Assembly: GCF_030373445.1 (NCBI RefSeq)
Contig: NZ_JAUCYU010000003.1
Span: 124,001-188,000 of the forward strand
From: Roseovarius sp.
Lineage (GTDB): Bacteria > Pseudomonadota > Alphaproteobacteria > Rhodobacterales > Rhodobacteraceae
Direction of reading: 5' to 3'
DNA length: 64,000 bases
The position numbers and the translations under genes are program-made. Within the stretch, counting starts at the first letter, position 1, and the number at the start of each line of letters is the position of its first letter. Under the pieces are notes generated by a model. That model did not search any database, had not been told where the DNA came from, and saw nothing but the letters and a program-made list of their open reading frames with translations. Shown piece after piece: positions 1 to 8,496 of this stretch.

Positions 1-425
1 TGTGCCTCGGCGTGGCCGAGCGGGCGCTGGAACTGTCGATCGAGTATGCCCAGACCCGCCAGCAGTTCGGTAAGCCCATCGGCAAGTTCCAGATGGTGCA
101 GTCGATGCTGGCCGAGATGTATGTCGACGTGGAAACCCTACGGACCTTCACCTATCGCGGCCTTGCCGCGGCGGAGGAGCTGGAGGTGGGCTCGGGCCCG
201 CGCGGAGATATCCACATGCTGACCGCCGCCTCGGTCATGTATGCGGGCCAGGCGGTGAACCGGGTGCTGGACAACGCGATGCAGATACACGGCGGATCGG
301 GCTATATCTGGGAATCGGAGGTCAACCGCCTCTACCGCTCGATCAAGCTGCTCGAGATCGGGGCGGGAACCACGGAGGTGCGCAAGATGATCATTGCCGG
401 CGAACTGCTCAAAGACATGAAGTGA
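1..425 (+). CDS. Acyl-CoA dehydrogenase, C-terminal part (5-prime end outside window)
   Basis: The frame is already open at base 3 and ends with TGA at 423-425, so only about 140 C-terminal residues are visible. They form the last helical domain of a flavin-dependent acyl-CoA dehydrogenase: TRQQFGKPIGKFQMVQ (FAD and dimer contacts) and MQIHGGSGY are family hallmarks. Such enzymes oxidise acyl-CoA at C2-C3 and pass electrons to ETF. Where most members carry the catalytic Glu (YEGT), this one reads EIGAGTTE, as in isovaleryl-CoA-dehydrogenase-type members whose base lies elsewhere in the chain, here out of view. One base separates it from the next gene, so the two are probably cotranscribed. 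The acyl substrate cannot be told. Confidence 0.93.
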   Translation, partial: CLGVAERALELSIEYAQTRQQFGKPIGKFQMVQSMLAEMYVDVETLRTFTYRGLAAAEELEVGSGPRGDIHMLTAASVMYAGQAVNRVLDNAMQIHGGSGYIWESEVNRLYRSIKLLEIGAGTTEVRKMIIAGELLKDMK

Positions 426-426
426 C

Positions 427-1299
427 ATGGACCACGTGAGCGATGAGACCGCCGGCGACCCGATCGGCATGAGCGATACGGAGCTGTCCCAAGCCCCCAC
501 CGTCTTTCGCGACGATGCCTTCGCGGGCCAGGTCGTGCTGATCTCCGGGGCGGCCGGCGGGCTGGGCCGGGCGACGGCATGGCTGCTTGGCCGGCTCGGC
601 GCGCGGCTGGTGCTCGTGGGGCGCGATCAGGACAGGCTCGACGCCCTGGCCAGGCTTCTGTCGCCCCAGGGCATCGAAGCGCTGCCCCGGGCCGTCGACA
701 TTCGTGACACCGCGGCGGTGCAACAGCTCTTTACCGAGATCGGCGAGCGCTACGGGCGGCTCGACGCGCTGATCAACTCGGCGGGCGGCCAGTTCCCGCA
801 GGAGGCCATCGATTTCTCCGAGAAGGGCTGGAACGCGGTCATCAACACCAACCTCAACGGCACCTGGTTCATGATGCAGGCCGCCGCCCGCTTCTGGCGC
901 GACCGCGGCCAGCCGGGCACCATCGTCAATATCGTGGTCGTCACCCGCCACGGGCTCTACGGCGTCGCCCACACGGTGGCGGCCCGGGCCGGCGTGGTGG
1001 CGCTGTCGCAGAACCTGGCGGTGGAGTGGGCACCGCTGGGCATCCGCATCAACTGCATCGCCCCCGGCGCGATCGAAACGGAAGGCTGGAAAGTCTACTC
1101 GGCCGAGGCCCGCGCGCTCTACCATCGCTCGAACCCGATGATGCGCAACGGCAGCCCGTGGGAGGTGGCGGAAGCCTGCGCCTACCTTGCCAGCCCCGCG
1201 AGCGCCTATGTCACGGGCGAGGTGATGCACGTCGCCGGCGGCGGCCAGCACTGGGGCGAGACCTGGACGATCGGCAAGCCCGATTACTTCAAGGAATAG
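427..1299 (+). CDS. PECR-like short-chain dehydrogenase/reductase (probable enoyl-CoA reductase class)
   Basis: A 290-residue Rossmann-fold SDR. The cofactor motif GAAGGLG lies at residues 41-47 and the NSAGGQF motif near 117-123. The usual Tyr-x-x-x-Lys pair is absent: the aligned positions are Thr183 and Arg187 within AHTVAARAG. From memory, peroxisomal trans-2-enoyl-CoA reductase (PECR) has the same NGGGQF and HSGAARAG signatures, so this is best read as a PECR/dienoyl-CoA-reductase-like member and not a decayed enzyme. It would reduce or isomerise an unsaturated acyl-CoA with NAD(P)H. It follows an acyl-CoA dehydrogenase by one base. The ATG at 427 is used; an in-frame ATG at 469 is an alternative because no strong ribosome site precedes 427. 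Confidence 0.85.
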   Translation: MDHVSDETAGDPIGMSDTELSQAPTVFRDDAFAGQVVLISGAAGGLGRATAWLLGRLGARLVLVGRDQDRLDALARLLSPQGIEALPRAVDIRDTAAVQQLFTEIGERYGRLDALINSAGGQFPQEAIDFSEKGWNAVINTNLNGTWFMMQAAARFWRDRGQPGTIVNIVVVTRHGLYGVAHTVAARAGVVALSQNLAVEWAPLGIRINCIAPGAIETEGWKVYSAEARALYHRSNPMMRNGSPWEVAEACAYLASPASAYVTGEVMHVAGGGQHWGETWTIGKPDYFKE

Positions 1300-1309
1300 G
1301 AGGCCGCAG

Positions 1310-2242
1310 ATGCCGCTCCCCGAACGGCTTGCTGGCCGGCTTTCCCTTCCGGCCATCGCCGCCCCGATGTTTCTCGTCTCCGGCCCAGACCTGGTGGTGG
1401 AAACCTGCCGGTCGGGCGTCATCGGGTCCTTCCCCGCGCTCAACCAGCGCAGTTCGGAAGGCTACGCCGACTGGCTGCAGGAGATCCCCGGGCGCCTCGC
1501 CGCCTTCGACGGGCAGGCCGGCCCCGTCGCCCCCTACGCCGTGAACCTTGTCGTGCACCGCTCCAACCCGCGGCTGCAAGCCGATCTGAAGATCACCGTC
1601 GACAACAGGGTGCCGCTCGTCATCACCTCGCTCGGGGCGATCGAGGAGGTCGTTCAGGCCGTCCACGGTTATGGCGGCCTGGTGTTCCACGACGTGATCA
1701 ACCTGCGCCACGCCCGCAAGGCGGCCGAGGCCGGGGTGGACGGGATCATCGCCGTGTGCTCGGGCGCGGGCGGCCATGCCAGCACGCTCAGCGCCTTCGC
1801 GCTGGTGCCGGAGATCCGCCGGATCTTCGACGGCACGATCATCCTTGGCGGGGCGATTTCCACCGGCGCGCAAATCGCGGCGGCGCAGTTGCTGGGGGCG
1901 GACATGGCGTATATCGGCACGCGGTTCCTGGCGACGCGCGAGAGCCTGGCCTTCGACGCGCAGAAGGAGATGGTGCGCACCGCGACGGCCGAGGACATCG
2001 TCTACACCCCCGCCATCAGCGGCGTGAACGGCAACTTCCTCGCGCCCAGCCTCCAGCAGGCGGGGCTCGACCCCAACGCCCTGCCGGAGAAGCTCGATTT
2101 CGGAACGACGGATGCCAGGGCCTGGAAAGACGTCTGGGCCGCCGGCCAGGGCGTGGGCAGCATCGACGACGTGCCGCCTGCCGCCGGGCTGGTCGACCGC
2201 CTGCGGGCCGAGTACCTCGCCGCGATCGACGGCATCCGGTAG
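1310..2242 (+). CDS. Nitronate monooxygenase / 2-nitropropane dioxygenase-family FMN protein
   Basis: A 310-residue TIM-barrel flavoprotein of the NPD (nitronate monooxygenase, YrpB-like) family. Seen: an N-terminal IAAPMFLVSGPDLV segment, the GAGGHAS motif near residue 150 whose His is the family base, and the glycine-rich phosphate-binding stretch GGAISTGAQIAAAQLLGADMAYIGTRF. Known members oxidise alkyl nitronates, but relatives inside acyl-CoA clusters include enoyl reductases and proteins of unknown role, so oxidation of a nitro compound is not assured here. AGGAGG about 5 bases before the ATG supports the start. It closes the plus-strand trio and converges on the permease gene at 2284, with only 41 bases between the stops. 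Confidence 0.85.
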   Translation: MPLPERLAGRLSLPAIAAPMFLVSGPDLVVETCRSGVIGSFPALNQRSSEGYADWLQEIPGRLAAFDGQAGPVAPYAVNLVVHRSNPRLQADLKITVDNRVPLVITSLGAIEEVVQAVHGYGGLVFHDVINLRHARKAAEAGVDGIIAVCSGAGGHASTLSAFALVPEIRRIFDGTIILGGAISTGAQIAAAQLLGADMAYIGTRFLATRESLAFDAQKEMVRTATAEDIVYTPAISGVNGNFLAPSLQQAGLDPNALPEKLDFGTTDARAWKDVWAAGQGVGSIDDVPPAAGLVDRLRAEYLAAIDGIR

Positions 2243-2283
2243 ACGATCATCGCCAGACGCAGGCCGCGCGCCCTTCGGGCCCG

Positions 2284-3108
2284 TCAGCTGGGCGGGCCGC
2301 TGTTGCCCCAGAACACCAGCCGGCGCTGCAGGAACCCCATCAGGCCGTGCATCGAGATGCCGATGATGGCCAGGCAGACCAGCACCGCGAAGATGCTCGA
2401 CGTGTCCATGTTGACGTTGGCCTGAAGGATCACGTTGCCGAGCCCCGCTTTCGAGCCGACGAACTCGCCCACGATGGCGCCGAGGATGCTGAACACGATT
2501 GCCACGTTCAGGCCGGCGAAGATGATGGGCAGCGCGGACGGCAACCGGGCCATGCGGAACATCTGCCACTTGCTGGCATTGAGCGAGCGCATCAGCTCGA
2601 TCTTCTCGCGGTCGATCGAGCGCAGCCCGGCGATCACGTTCACCAGCACGGGGAAGAAGGCCACGGTCGCGGCGATGACGACCTTCGAGGTCATGCCGAA
2701 GCCGAACCAGATGATCAGAAGCGGCGCGACGGCGATCTTCGGCGTCGTCTGGATCGTGATGAGGTACGGGTAGAGCGTCTTCTCGACAAGCCGGGACTGG
2801 GCGATCAGCGTGCCGAGCACCAGCCCGAGGCTGGAGGCGATGAAGAACCCCGACAGCGCCTCCGACAGGGTGACGCCGGCGTGGTAGAGGTAATTGCCCT
2901 TGAACACGCCGTGGTAGAAGGCCGAGGCGACTTCATACGGTTTCGGCACGATGTAGCTTGGCACCTCCATCCACGTCACCAGCCCGTGCCAGACCGACAG
3001 GATAACGACCAGAAGCAGCGGCCCCAGCACGTATTCGGGCCGGTGGCGGACGGTTTCGCCTAGCGTCTTGCGGCGCGGCGCCGGGGCGCCTTCGGTGGTG
3101 ACGGCCAT
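2284..3108 (-). CDS. ABC transporter permease, SsuC/TauC type
   Basis: A 274-residue inner-membrane protein with six or so hydrophobic segments and the EAA-loop stretch ELMRSLNASKWQMFRMARLP typical of nitrate/sulfonate/taurine-family permeases. It should form the channel of an importer with the ATPase at 3108-3920 and the NMT1-type binding protein at 7371-8429. Its ATG overlaps the ATPase stop (TGATG), showing translational coupling. The substrate class of such transporters is broad (sulfonates, pyrimidine precursors, aromatic acids), so the transported compound must be inferred from the surrounding acyl-CoA genes. Confidence 0.93.
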   Translation of the reverse strand: MAVTTEGAPAPRRKTLGETVRHRPEYVLGPLLLVVILSVWHGLVTWMEVPSYIVPKPYEVASAFYHGVFKGNYLYHAGVTLSEALSGFFIASSLGLVLGTLIAQSRLVEKTLYPYLITIQTTPKIAVAPLLIIWFGFGMTSKVVIAATVAFFPVLVNVIAGLRSIDREKIELMRSLNASKWQMFRMARLPSALPIIFAGLNVAIVFSILGAIVGEFVGSKAGLGNVILQANVNMDTSSIFAVLVCLAIIGISMHGLMGFLQRRLVFWGNSGPPS

Positions 3109-3920
3109 CAGTCAAGCCCCCTTGCGTTGAAATGGTTGCGGATCCTGCGGGCATAGGTCCCGAAATGGTCGGTGTTGACGATATCGATGCCCCGGTTGGC
3201 GGGCAGGTCGACATCCACCACCTCGGCAATCTTCCCCGGGCGGGCCGTCATCACGACGACCCGTTCGCCAAGAAAGACCGCTTCGGGAATGGAATGGGTC
3301 ACGAAGAGGATCGTGGTGCCCGCCTCGCGCCAGATGCGCATGATCTCCAGGTTCATCGTGTCCCGCGTCATGGCGTCGAGCGCGCCGAACGGTTCGTCCA
3401 TCAGCACCACGGAAGGCCGGTGCACGAGCGCCCGCGCGATGGCGACGCGCTGCTGCATCCCGCCCGACAGCTCGTTCGGGTACTTCTTGGCGAAGTCGGA
3501 AAGCCCGACGATTTCGAGCAGTTCCTCGGCCCGGTTGCGCGCATCGCGGCGGTCGAGCTTCAGGACGTCAGCCGGCAGCAGCACGTTGTCCATGACGCTG
3601 CGCCACGGGAACAGCACGGGCGACTGGAACACGATGCCCATGTCGCGCTGCGGCCCGGTGATGGGGCTTCCGTTCAGCAGCAATTCGCCTTCGCTCGGAT
3701 CGGCCAGCCCGGCCACGAGCCGCAGCAGGGTCGACTTGCCACAGCCCGACGGCCCGACGATCGTCAGGAACTCGCCCTTGGCGATATCGAGGGACACGGA
3801 GCTGAGCGCCTGCACCGGATTGCCGTCGCGCGCGGCGAACACCTTCTGCAAGTTTCGTATCTCGATGACCGACGGTCGGGCGACCGGTTCGTCAACGCGC
3901 GCATGTGCTACTTTTTTCAT
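3108..3920 (-). CDS. ABC transporter ATP-binding protein, SsuB/TauB type
   Basis: A 270-residue ATPase with Walker A GPSGCGKSTLL, signature LSGGMQQRVAIARAL, Walker B VVLMDEPFGALD and the switch His in THSIPEA. It powers uptake through the neighbouring permease. An N-terminal extension of about 16 residues precedes the first strand (VIEIRNLQKVF). The ATG overlaps the stop of the aconitase-family small-subunit gene by ATGA, and the gene sits last but one in the minus-strand block, so transporter and hydratase/lyase genes are made together. Confidence 0.94.
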   Translation of the reverse strand: MKKVAHARVDEPVARPSVIEIRNLQKVFAARDGNPVQALSSVSLDIAKGEFLTIVGPSGCGKSTLLRLVAGLADPSEGELLLNGSPITGPQRDMGIVFQSPVLFPWRSVMDNVLLPADVLKLDRRDARNRAEELLEIVGLSDFAKKYPNELSGGMQQRVAIARALVHRPSVVLMDEPFGALDAMTRDTMNLEIMRIWREAGTTILFVTHSIPEAVFLGERVVVMTARPGKIAEVVDVDLPANRGIDIVNTDHFGTYARRIRNHFNARGLD

Positions 3921-4426
3921 AACGGTTTCTGGTCCTGTTCTTGCGCCTTGGCATGTTCGAAACCGCCGCCGGCCTTGACGATGTCAAGCAGGTGCGGCGG
4001 CAATGCCTCGGCCTGGAATGTCGTGCCGGTCTCGAGCGCCGTGACCTCACCGGTCGTGAAGTCAACCTCGATGCGGTCGCGATGTTCGAGGGCGTCGTAG
4101 ATCTCGCCCGTGATCGTCAGGATCGGGACGCCCATGAAGATGGTCAGGCGATAGGGCCCCCGCGAGATGGAACGGCAAAGCAGCCCCAGCCCCATCGCCT
4201 TCATCGCGATGAACGGGTGGCTGTGGTTGCTGCCCTGCGCGAAATTCCGGCCCGCGAGGAGTATGTCGCCCGGTTTTGCCTCCGCGGCGATGCGGGGGTC
4301 GATCTCCTCGAGCAGGTGTTTGCGCAGGGTCTCGGCCTCGAAGTCGAAGACATGGGCCGGCCCGATCAGCTGATCGCTGGAGACGGCATCGGGCAGTTTC
4401 CAGCAGGTTCCGGTATACGGCCTCAT
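3917..4426 (-). CDS. Aconitase-family small (swivel) subunit, LeuD/DmdB-like
   Basis: A 169-residue protein with the swivel-domain layout of isopropylmalate-type hydratase small subunits: D18-Q19-L20-I21-P-like start, then AGRNFAQGSNHSHPF at the position of the family GxxFGxGSSRExAP loop, and a C-terminal GEVTALETG strand. In the normal loop a Ser and an Arg contact the substrate; here Asn and His occupy those places, which suggests an unusual substrate. It should pair with the large subunit encoded just upstream (overlap ATGA). Together with the downstream-acting lyase this resembles the dimethylmaleate hydratase (DmdAB) plus 2,3-dimethylmalate lyase set known from nicotinate fermentation, but citraconate or isopropylmalate-type substrates remain possible. 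Confidence 0.8.
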   Translation of the reverse strand: MRPYTGTCWKLPDAVSSDQLIGPAHVFDFEAETLRKHLLEEIDPRIAAEAKPGDILLAGRNFAQGSNHSHPFIAMKAMGLGLLCRSISRGPYRLTIFMGVPILTITGEIYDALEHRDRIEVDFTTGEVTALETGTTFQAEALPPHLLDIVKAGGGFEHAKAQEQDQKPL

Positions 4427-5688
4427 GACGGCCGCCCCTTGGCGATGTCACCTGCCCCGCAGATATGGCCGGCGATGGCCGAGGCCGTCACGGTCAGCGC
4501 GCTGCCGAGGAATATCTCGGCCTCTGCACTGCCCATGCGCCCGGGGTCGTTGCGCGTGCTCGTGGAAATGCGCCGCTCGCCGGCACAAAGCTGCGCCAGC
4601 CCGCCGAAGCAGGGCCCGCAGGTGGGGGCGAGCACGGTGGCCCCGGCCGCGGTAAAGCGCGTGAGAATGCCTTCCTCCATCGCCCGCTGGTAGGTCTTGC
4701 GCGTCGACGGGATGACCAGCATGTTCACGCCCTCCCTGACCTTGTGGCCGGACAGAAGCGCATCGGCGGCGCGCAGGTCCTCCAGCGTGCCCGAGGCACA
4801 GGACCCCAGGTAGGCATGCTGGATCGTGGTGTCCCGCATCTCCGAGACGCGGCGCACATGGGTGGGGGACGGCGGGACGGACACCAGCGGCTCGAGCGTC
4901 CCGAGGTCGATCTCGACCTCCTGGCAAAAGCGCGCACCGGCATCGCTGACCACGTCCCCGGTCGTTTCGACGCCGATCCCTTCCAGGGCGGCGACGGTGA
5001 CGGCGTCGGCGGGAACGACCGCCGACTTGGCCCCGATGTCGATGCACAGGCCGCAAAGCGTCATCCGGTCCCAGAACGGCACATGGGCCAGGCCCTCCCC
5101 CGCGAACTCCAGGAGCCGGTAGCTGGCGGCGGTCTCGTCAAGCTCGCGCATGGTCGCCAGGGCGATGTCGCGCGCGCCGACGCCGGGCTGCGGCTTGCCG
5201 GTCAGCGTGACGCGTATGGTCTCCGGCACCATGACCCAGATCTGGCCGGTCGCCATCAGCAGGGCGGTCTCGAAGCCGAAGGGCACGCCGACGGCCCCCG
5301 CCCCGCCGATCACGGCGGTATGGCTGTCGGCGGCGGCCACGAAATCGCCCGGCCGGACAAGGCCGCGCTCGATGAGCAGCGGGTGCGTGATGCCTTCGCT
5401 GTCGAACAGGTGGCCGACGGAAAACTCATGCGCCAGCTGGCGGGTAAGCCGGTTGCGCTCGGCGCCGGCCTGCGAATGGGCCGGAACCTCGTGGTCAATG
5501 GCCACGACCACCTTGTCGGGGTTCGAAAACCGCTCGAACCCGACGCCCCGCAGGCGTTTCACGTAAGCCGGGAAGGCCACCTCGGGCACGGTCACGAGAT
5601 CGGGGCGCACCCAGACGACCTCGCCCGCCGTGACGGTGTCGCGCCCGGCGCATCGGGCGAAGATCTTCTCGACAAGCGTCATTGCCAT
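4423..5688 (-). CDS. Aconitase-family large subunit, LeuC/DmdA-like
   Basis: A 421-residue iron-sulfur hydratase subunit of the short LeuC/HacA type. Seen: DSHTAVIGGAGAVGVPFG (substrate and cluster region), the cluster cysteine in YLGSCASG and the CxxC pair in PTCGPCFGG, which together make the three ligands of a [4Fe-4S] cluster. The reaction class is reversible hydration/dehydration of a hydroxy-di- or tricarboxylate. I use the ATG at 5688, preceded by GAGG six bases upstream and one base after the previous stop; the frame is open to an ATG at 5715. It overlaps its small-subunit gene by ATGA. Confidence 0.87.
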   Translation of the reverse strand: MAMTLVEKIFARCAGRDTVTAGEVVWVRPDLVTVPEVAFPAYVKRLRGVGFERFSNPDKVVVAIDHEVPAHSQAGAERNRLTRQLAHEFSVGHLFDSEGITHPLLIERGLVRPGDFVAAADSHTAVIGGAGAVGVPFGFETALLMATGQIWVMVPETIRVTLTGKPQPGVGARDIALATMRELDETAASYRLLEFAGEGLAHVPFWDRMTLCGLCIDIGAKSAVVPADAVTVAALEGIGVETTGDVVSDAGARFCQEVEIDLGTLEPLVSVPPSPTHVRRVSEMRDTTIQHAYLGSCASGTLEDLRAADALLSGHKVREGVNMLVIPSTRKTYQRAMEEGILTRFTAAGATVLAPTCGPCFGGLAQLCAGERRISTSTRNDPGRMGSAEAEIFLGSALTVTASAIAGHICGAGDIAKGRPS

Positions 5689-5689
5689 G

Positions 5690-6475
5690 TCACGCCTCGC
5701 TTTCCGCAAGCGCATCGTCTTCGGACCAAACGTTGCGCGGCAGGGGCAGCCCCTCGAGGTCTTCCGGCCTCAACGGGCCGTTGGCCGAGACGCCGTTGTC
5801 CGAGAGAACCGACTCGAGCTGACGGGTGTGCTGGGCGATATGCCAGGTCGTACGCTCGAGGAACTCGTGCCGGGTCTGGGGGCCGTAATACGTCTCGACC
5901 GTCTTCGAGAAATCGCCGGGCACGGCGCTTGCGCGCCAGCGGTCGACCTGTTCGATCACCTCGGCGCCGTAGGCCTGGATATCGTCGCCGGGCCCGACGT
6001 CATGCGTGCCCCGCATCATGCGCTCGTAGCTGTAATCGTAACCGTCGCGGTCAACCTCGAGGAAAGCCTCGCCGATACGGAAGATGTGGTGCGCCAGGTT
6101 GTGCGGCGCGAAGAAATTGCGATACCGGTCATGCAGCAAATGCGGCGGCACCTGCGGCAGGTACCGCGCGGATGCGCGCAGCATCGTGTCCAGCCGGGCC
6201 GCCAGGACGTCGGGCGCAAGCATGTCCGGGCCGGCCTCGTCGAGGCCGAGAAACGCGGTGATATCGGCGTTCGACTGTGCGTACACGAAGGCCCCGCCGC
6301 GCTCGATCACCGGAACGCTTCGCGCCCCGAACCCGGCCAGCCGGTCCATCGCGCCGGGATCGGCGGCCACGTTGACGGAGGTGAAGGGAATGCCGCGCTC
6401 CTTCAGGAACTCCTTCACGCGCAGGCACGAACTGCACCCCGGCGCCCAGTAGACACTGATGCCCGTGTCGGTCAT
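5690..6475 (-). CDS. Glutaredoxin-DinB-like fusion protein, possible thiol-dependent isomerase or transferase
   Basis: A 261-residue two-domain protein. Residues 1 to about 78 are a glutaredoxin: VYWAPGCSSC with the CxxC pair Cys14/Cys17, then VPVI (54-57) with the cis-proline that binds glutathione. Residues from about 95 to 225 form a helical bundle of the DinB/maleylpyruvate-isomerase superfamily, with candidate metal ligands His125/His129 in APHNLAHH and His212/His216 in TTWHIAQHTRQL. Known DinB relatives are metal-dependent enzymes using low-molecular-weight thiols, such as mycothiol-dependent maleylpyruvate isomerase; a glutaredoxin half would supply glutathione in a proteobacterium. 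It lies between the lyase and hydratase genes with overlapping ends. Cis-trans isomerisation of the hydratase substrate is my inference. Confidence 0.8.
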   Translation of the reverse strand: MTDTGISVYWAPGCSSCLRVKEFLKERGIPFTSVNVAADPGAMDRLAGFGARSVPVIERGGAFVYAQSNADITAFLGLDEAGPDMLAPDVLAARLDTMLRASARYLPQVPPHLLHDRYRNFFAPHNLAHHIFRIGEAFLEVDRDGYDYSYERMMRGTHDVGPGDDIQAYGAEVIEQVDRWRASAVPGDFSKTVETYYGPQTRHEFLERTTWHIAQHTRQLESVLSDNGVSANGPLRPEDLEGLPLPRNVWSEDDALAESEA

Positions 6476-7344
6476 GACCCGCTGCCCTTTCTCGAGAACC
6501 GCTGCTCCAGCGCCGACGCATCAGCGTTGCCCACAAGCTCGCCGATCTCCGAGAACGGCGCCATGTCCTTGATAAGGTGTTCGGTGGTGCCGGTCTCCTG
6601 CAGGCTCATCAAGGCATGCCGCTGGGCCGCCACGCTCACCTGGATCAGCGTGAGCGGGTAGAACGCCATCGAGAAGCCCGCCCGTTCAAGCGCCTCACGC
6701 CCGAACATCGGCCGGATCGTCTCGGCGGCAAGGTAGATGACAGGGATATCGACGGCACCGGTGATCGCCGCGAACTCTTCCGGGGTACAGAGCGAGGGCA
6801 CCATCACCGCGTCGGCCCCGGCCGCCGCCATGGCCTTGCAGCGGCGGGCCGCCTCTTCGACGCCGTGGATCGTAAGGGCGTCCGTCCTGGCGATGATCAG
6901 GAAATCGGGGTCGGTGCGCGCGTCGAGCGCAACCCGGATACGCAGCGCCATCTCCTCGTCGTCCACCAGTTGCTTGCCGGGCATCGCGCCGCATTTCTTC
7001 GGCATGACCTGGTCTTCGAGGTGCAGGCCGGCGACGCCGGCCAGTTCGAGCGCGCGCACGCATTCGGCGATGTTGTTCGGCCCGCCATAGCCGGTATCGG
7101 CATCGGTGATGACCGGCACGTCGACCGATTGCGCGATCTCGGCCGCGCGCTCGACGACATCGCGCATCGTGAGAATGCCGATATCGGGTTTTCCCCGGCT
7201 CGAGGCGAAGCTGAAGCCGGAGATGTAGACTGCCGGAAAGTCGGCCGCCTCGATGAGCCTGGCGCCCAGCGCGTCATGGCACCCCGGAACCAGTGTCAGT
7301 TCCGGCGAACTGAGGTATTTGCGCAGATCGCTTGTCTTGCCCAT
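6472..7344 (-). CDS. Isocitrate lyase/PEP mutase-family lyase (2-methylisocitrate or dimethylmalate lyase-like)
   Basis: A 290-residue barrel enzyme. Seen: VYISGFSFASS near residue 40, the metal site DADTGYGG near 83, and EDQVMPKKCGAMPGKQLV, the family catalytic loop. In methylisocitrate and dimethylmalate lyases the loop usually reads K(K/R)CGH; here the His is Ala, while the catalytic Cys is kept. The expected chemistry is cleavage of a substituted malate into pyruvate or glyoxylate plus a carboxylate, or a related hydrolysis. The start ATG at 7344 follows a GGAGG-type ribosome site. It overlaps the glutaredoxin-DinB gene by ATGA and is flanked by the importer genes, so it likely acts on the imported compound or its product. 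Confidence 0.87.
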   Translation of the reverse strand: MGKTSDLRKYLSSPELTLVPGCHDALGARLIEAADFPAVYISGFSFASSRGKPDIGILTMRDVVERAAEIAQSVDVPVITDADTGYGGPNNIAECVRALELAGVAGLHLEDQVMPKKCGAMPGKQLVDDEEMALRIRVALDARTDPDFLIIARTDALTIHGVEEAARRCKAMAAAGADAVMVPSLCTPEEFAAITGAVDIPVIYLAAETIRPMFGREALERAGFSMAFYPLTLIQVSVAAQRHALMSLQETGTTEHLIKDMAPFSEIGELVGNADASALEQRFSRKGSGS

Positions 7345-7370
7345 TGAAACGGCCTCCCTCCGTTTTCCGC

Positions 7371-8429
7371 TTACTCCGACTTGGCCCGGTCTTCGATCGC
7401 CTTGCGATCGAATTCGTTCGTGGCCTCGACGAACTCGTTCGTGTACAGGCTCTCCGGATCCACCTCGTCGTCAAGGATATCGTTGTCCAGCATGAACTTT
7501 ACCGTGTCTGCGGCAGAGCCTTCCGGCATCAGCCCGAAGACACCGTCCGGACCGGGATCGACGAACTCCATCCGCGTCTTCACGATGTTGAGCGCCTGCG
7601 CCATCGCCTCTTCGTCCGACAGGTTCGAGGGCTTGGATTCGGGATAGATCTCCCAGTGCGCCCGGATCGCCGCTTCCGGGTTGGCCAGCGTGAAGGCCGT
7701 CCCCTCGGCGATGCAGCGAAGGAACGCACCGACCGCTTCCTTGTGGTCCTCGGCATAGCTCTTCGTGGTGAAGACCGAGCTTCCCCAGTTGAGCTTTTCC
7801 GCCTCGGGCGTCGTGAACCGGCGGAACTTGAGCCCCATGTTCTCGGCCGTTGCAAGCTGCGAGTCCCAGGTCCCCCATGCGTCGACCCGGTTCGACTCCA
7901 GCGCCGCGACGGCCTGGGCCCCTGCCCCGGTTTCAAGCCAGGTGACGTCTGCCTCGGGGTCGAGCCCCGCCTCGGCGATCATGCCGCGGAACACGCGGTA
8001 TTGCTGGGCGCCGTAGGAATAGACACCGACATTCTTGCCCTTGAAATCCTCGAGGCTCTGGATCTCGCTGTCCTCGGGCACCGTGAGGAAGACGAAGTTC
8101 TTGCGGATATTGAGATAGACCGCCTGCACGTCGGCGCCCTTCGAGGCCGCCACGATCGAGGCGGCCGGCCCGGCCAGGACGAAATCGACACCGCCGGTGA
8201 CAAGCGCCTGCACCGCGGCGCTCGAGCTGCTCGGCTGGATTTCCACGTCGAGACCGGCGTCTTCCCAGCAGTTGAGATGCTGCGGCACCGAGGTGTTGTT
8301 GGCCTGCGACGCGTCGATCACCGTCGTGCCGAGGGCAAAGGTGATCTTTTCCTGCGCCGGGGCCGTGGTGGCAGCGGCCGAGGCCAGCAGCGCCGCGATG
8401 GCCGTAAGGGTCCTTTTGGTCTTTGTCAT
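7371..8429 (-). CDS. ABC transporter substrate-binding protein, NMT1/TauA type
   Basis: A 352-residue periplasmic protein with a Sec signal peptide (MTKTKRTLTAIAALLASAA, cleavage probably after APAQ). The mature part has the NMT1/THI5-like two-lobe pattern: ALVTGGVDFVLAGPA near residue 80 and a second-lobe stretch AVAALESNRVDAWGTWD. It delivers the substrate to the permease and ATPase encoded at 2284-3920. The ATG at 8429 is chosen for its GGAGG site and signal peptide. Its promoter (8497-8527) contains a TetR-type operator, so the downstream genes to 2284 can be transcribed separately from the upstream CoA genes. Confidence 0.92.
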   Translation of the reverse strand: MTKTKRTLTAIAALLASAAATTAPAQEKITFALGTTVIDASQANNTSVPQHLNCWEDAGLDVEIQPSSSSAAVQALVTGGVDFVLAGPAASIVAASKGADVQAVYLNIRKNFVFLTVPEDSEIQSLEDFKGKNVGVYSYGAQQYRVFRGMIAEAGLDPEADVTWLETGAGAQAVAALESNRVDAWGTWDSQLATAENMGLKFRRFTTPEAEKLNWGSSVFTTKSYAEDHKEAVGAFLRCIAEGTAFTLANPEAAIRAHWEIYPESKPSNLSDEEAMAQALNIVKTRMEFVDPGPDGVFGLMPEGSAADTVKFMLDNDILDDEVDPESLYTNEFVEATNEFDRKAIEDRAKSE

Positions 8430-8496
8430 TGGTTTTCCTCCCATGTTCTCGGGCCGATTGCATGCAGAATCATGCACCGCACCCCTCCTCACAACT

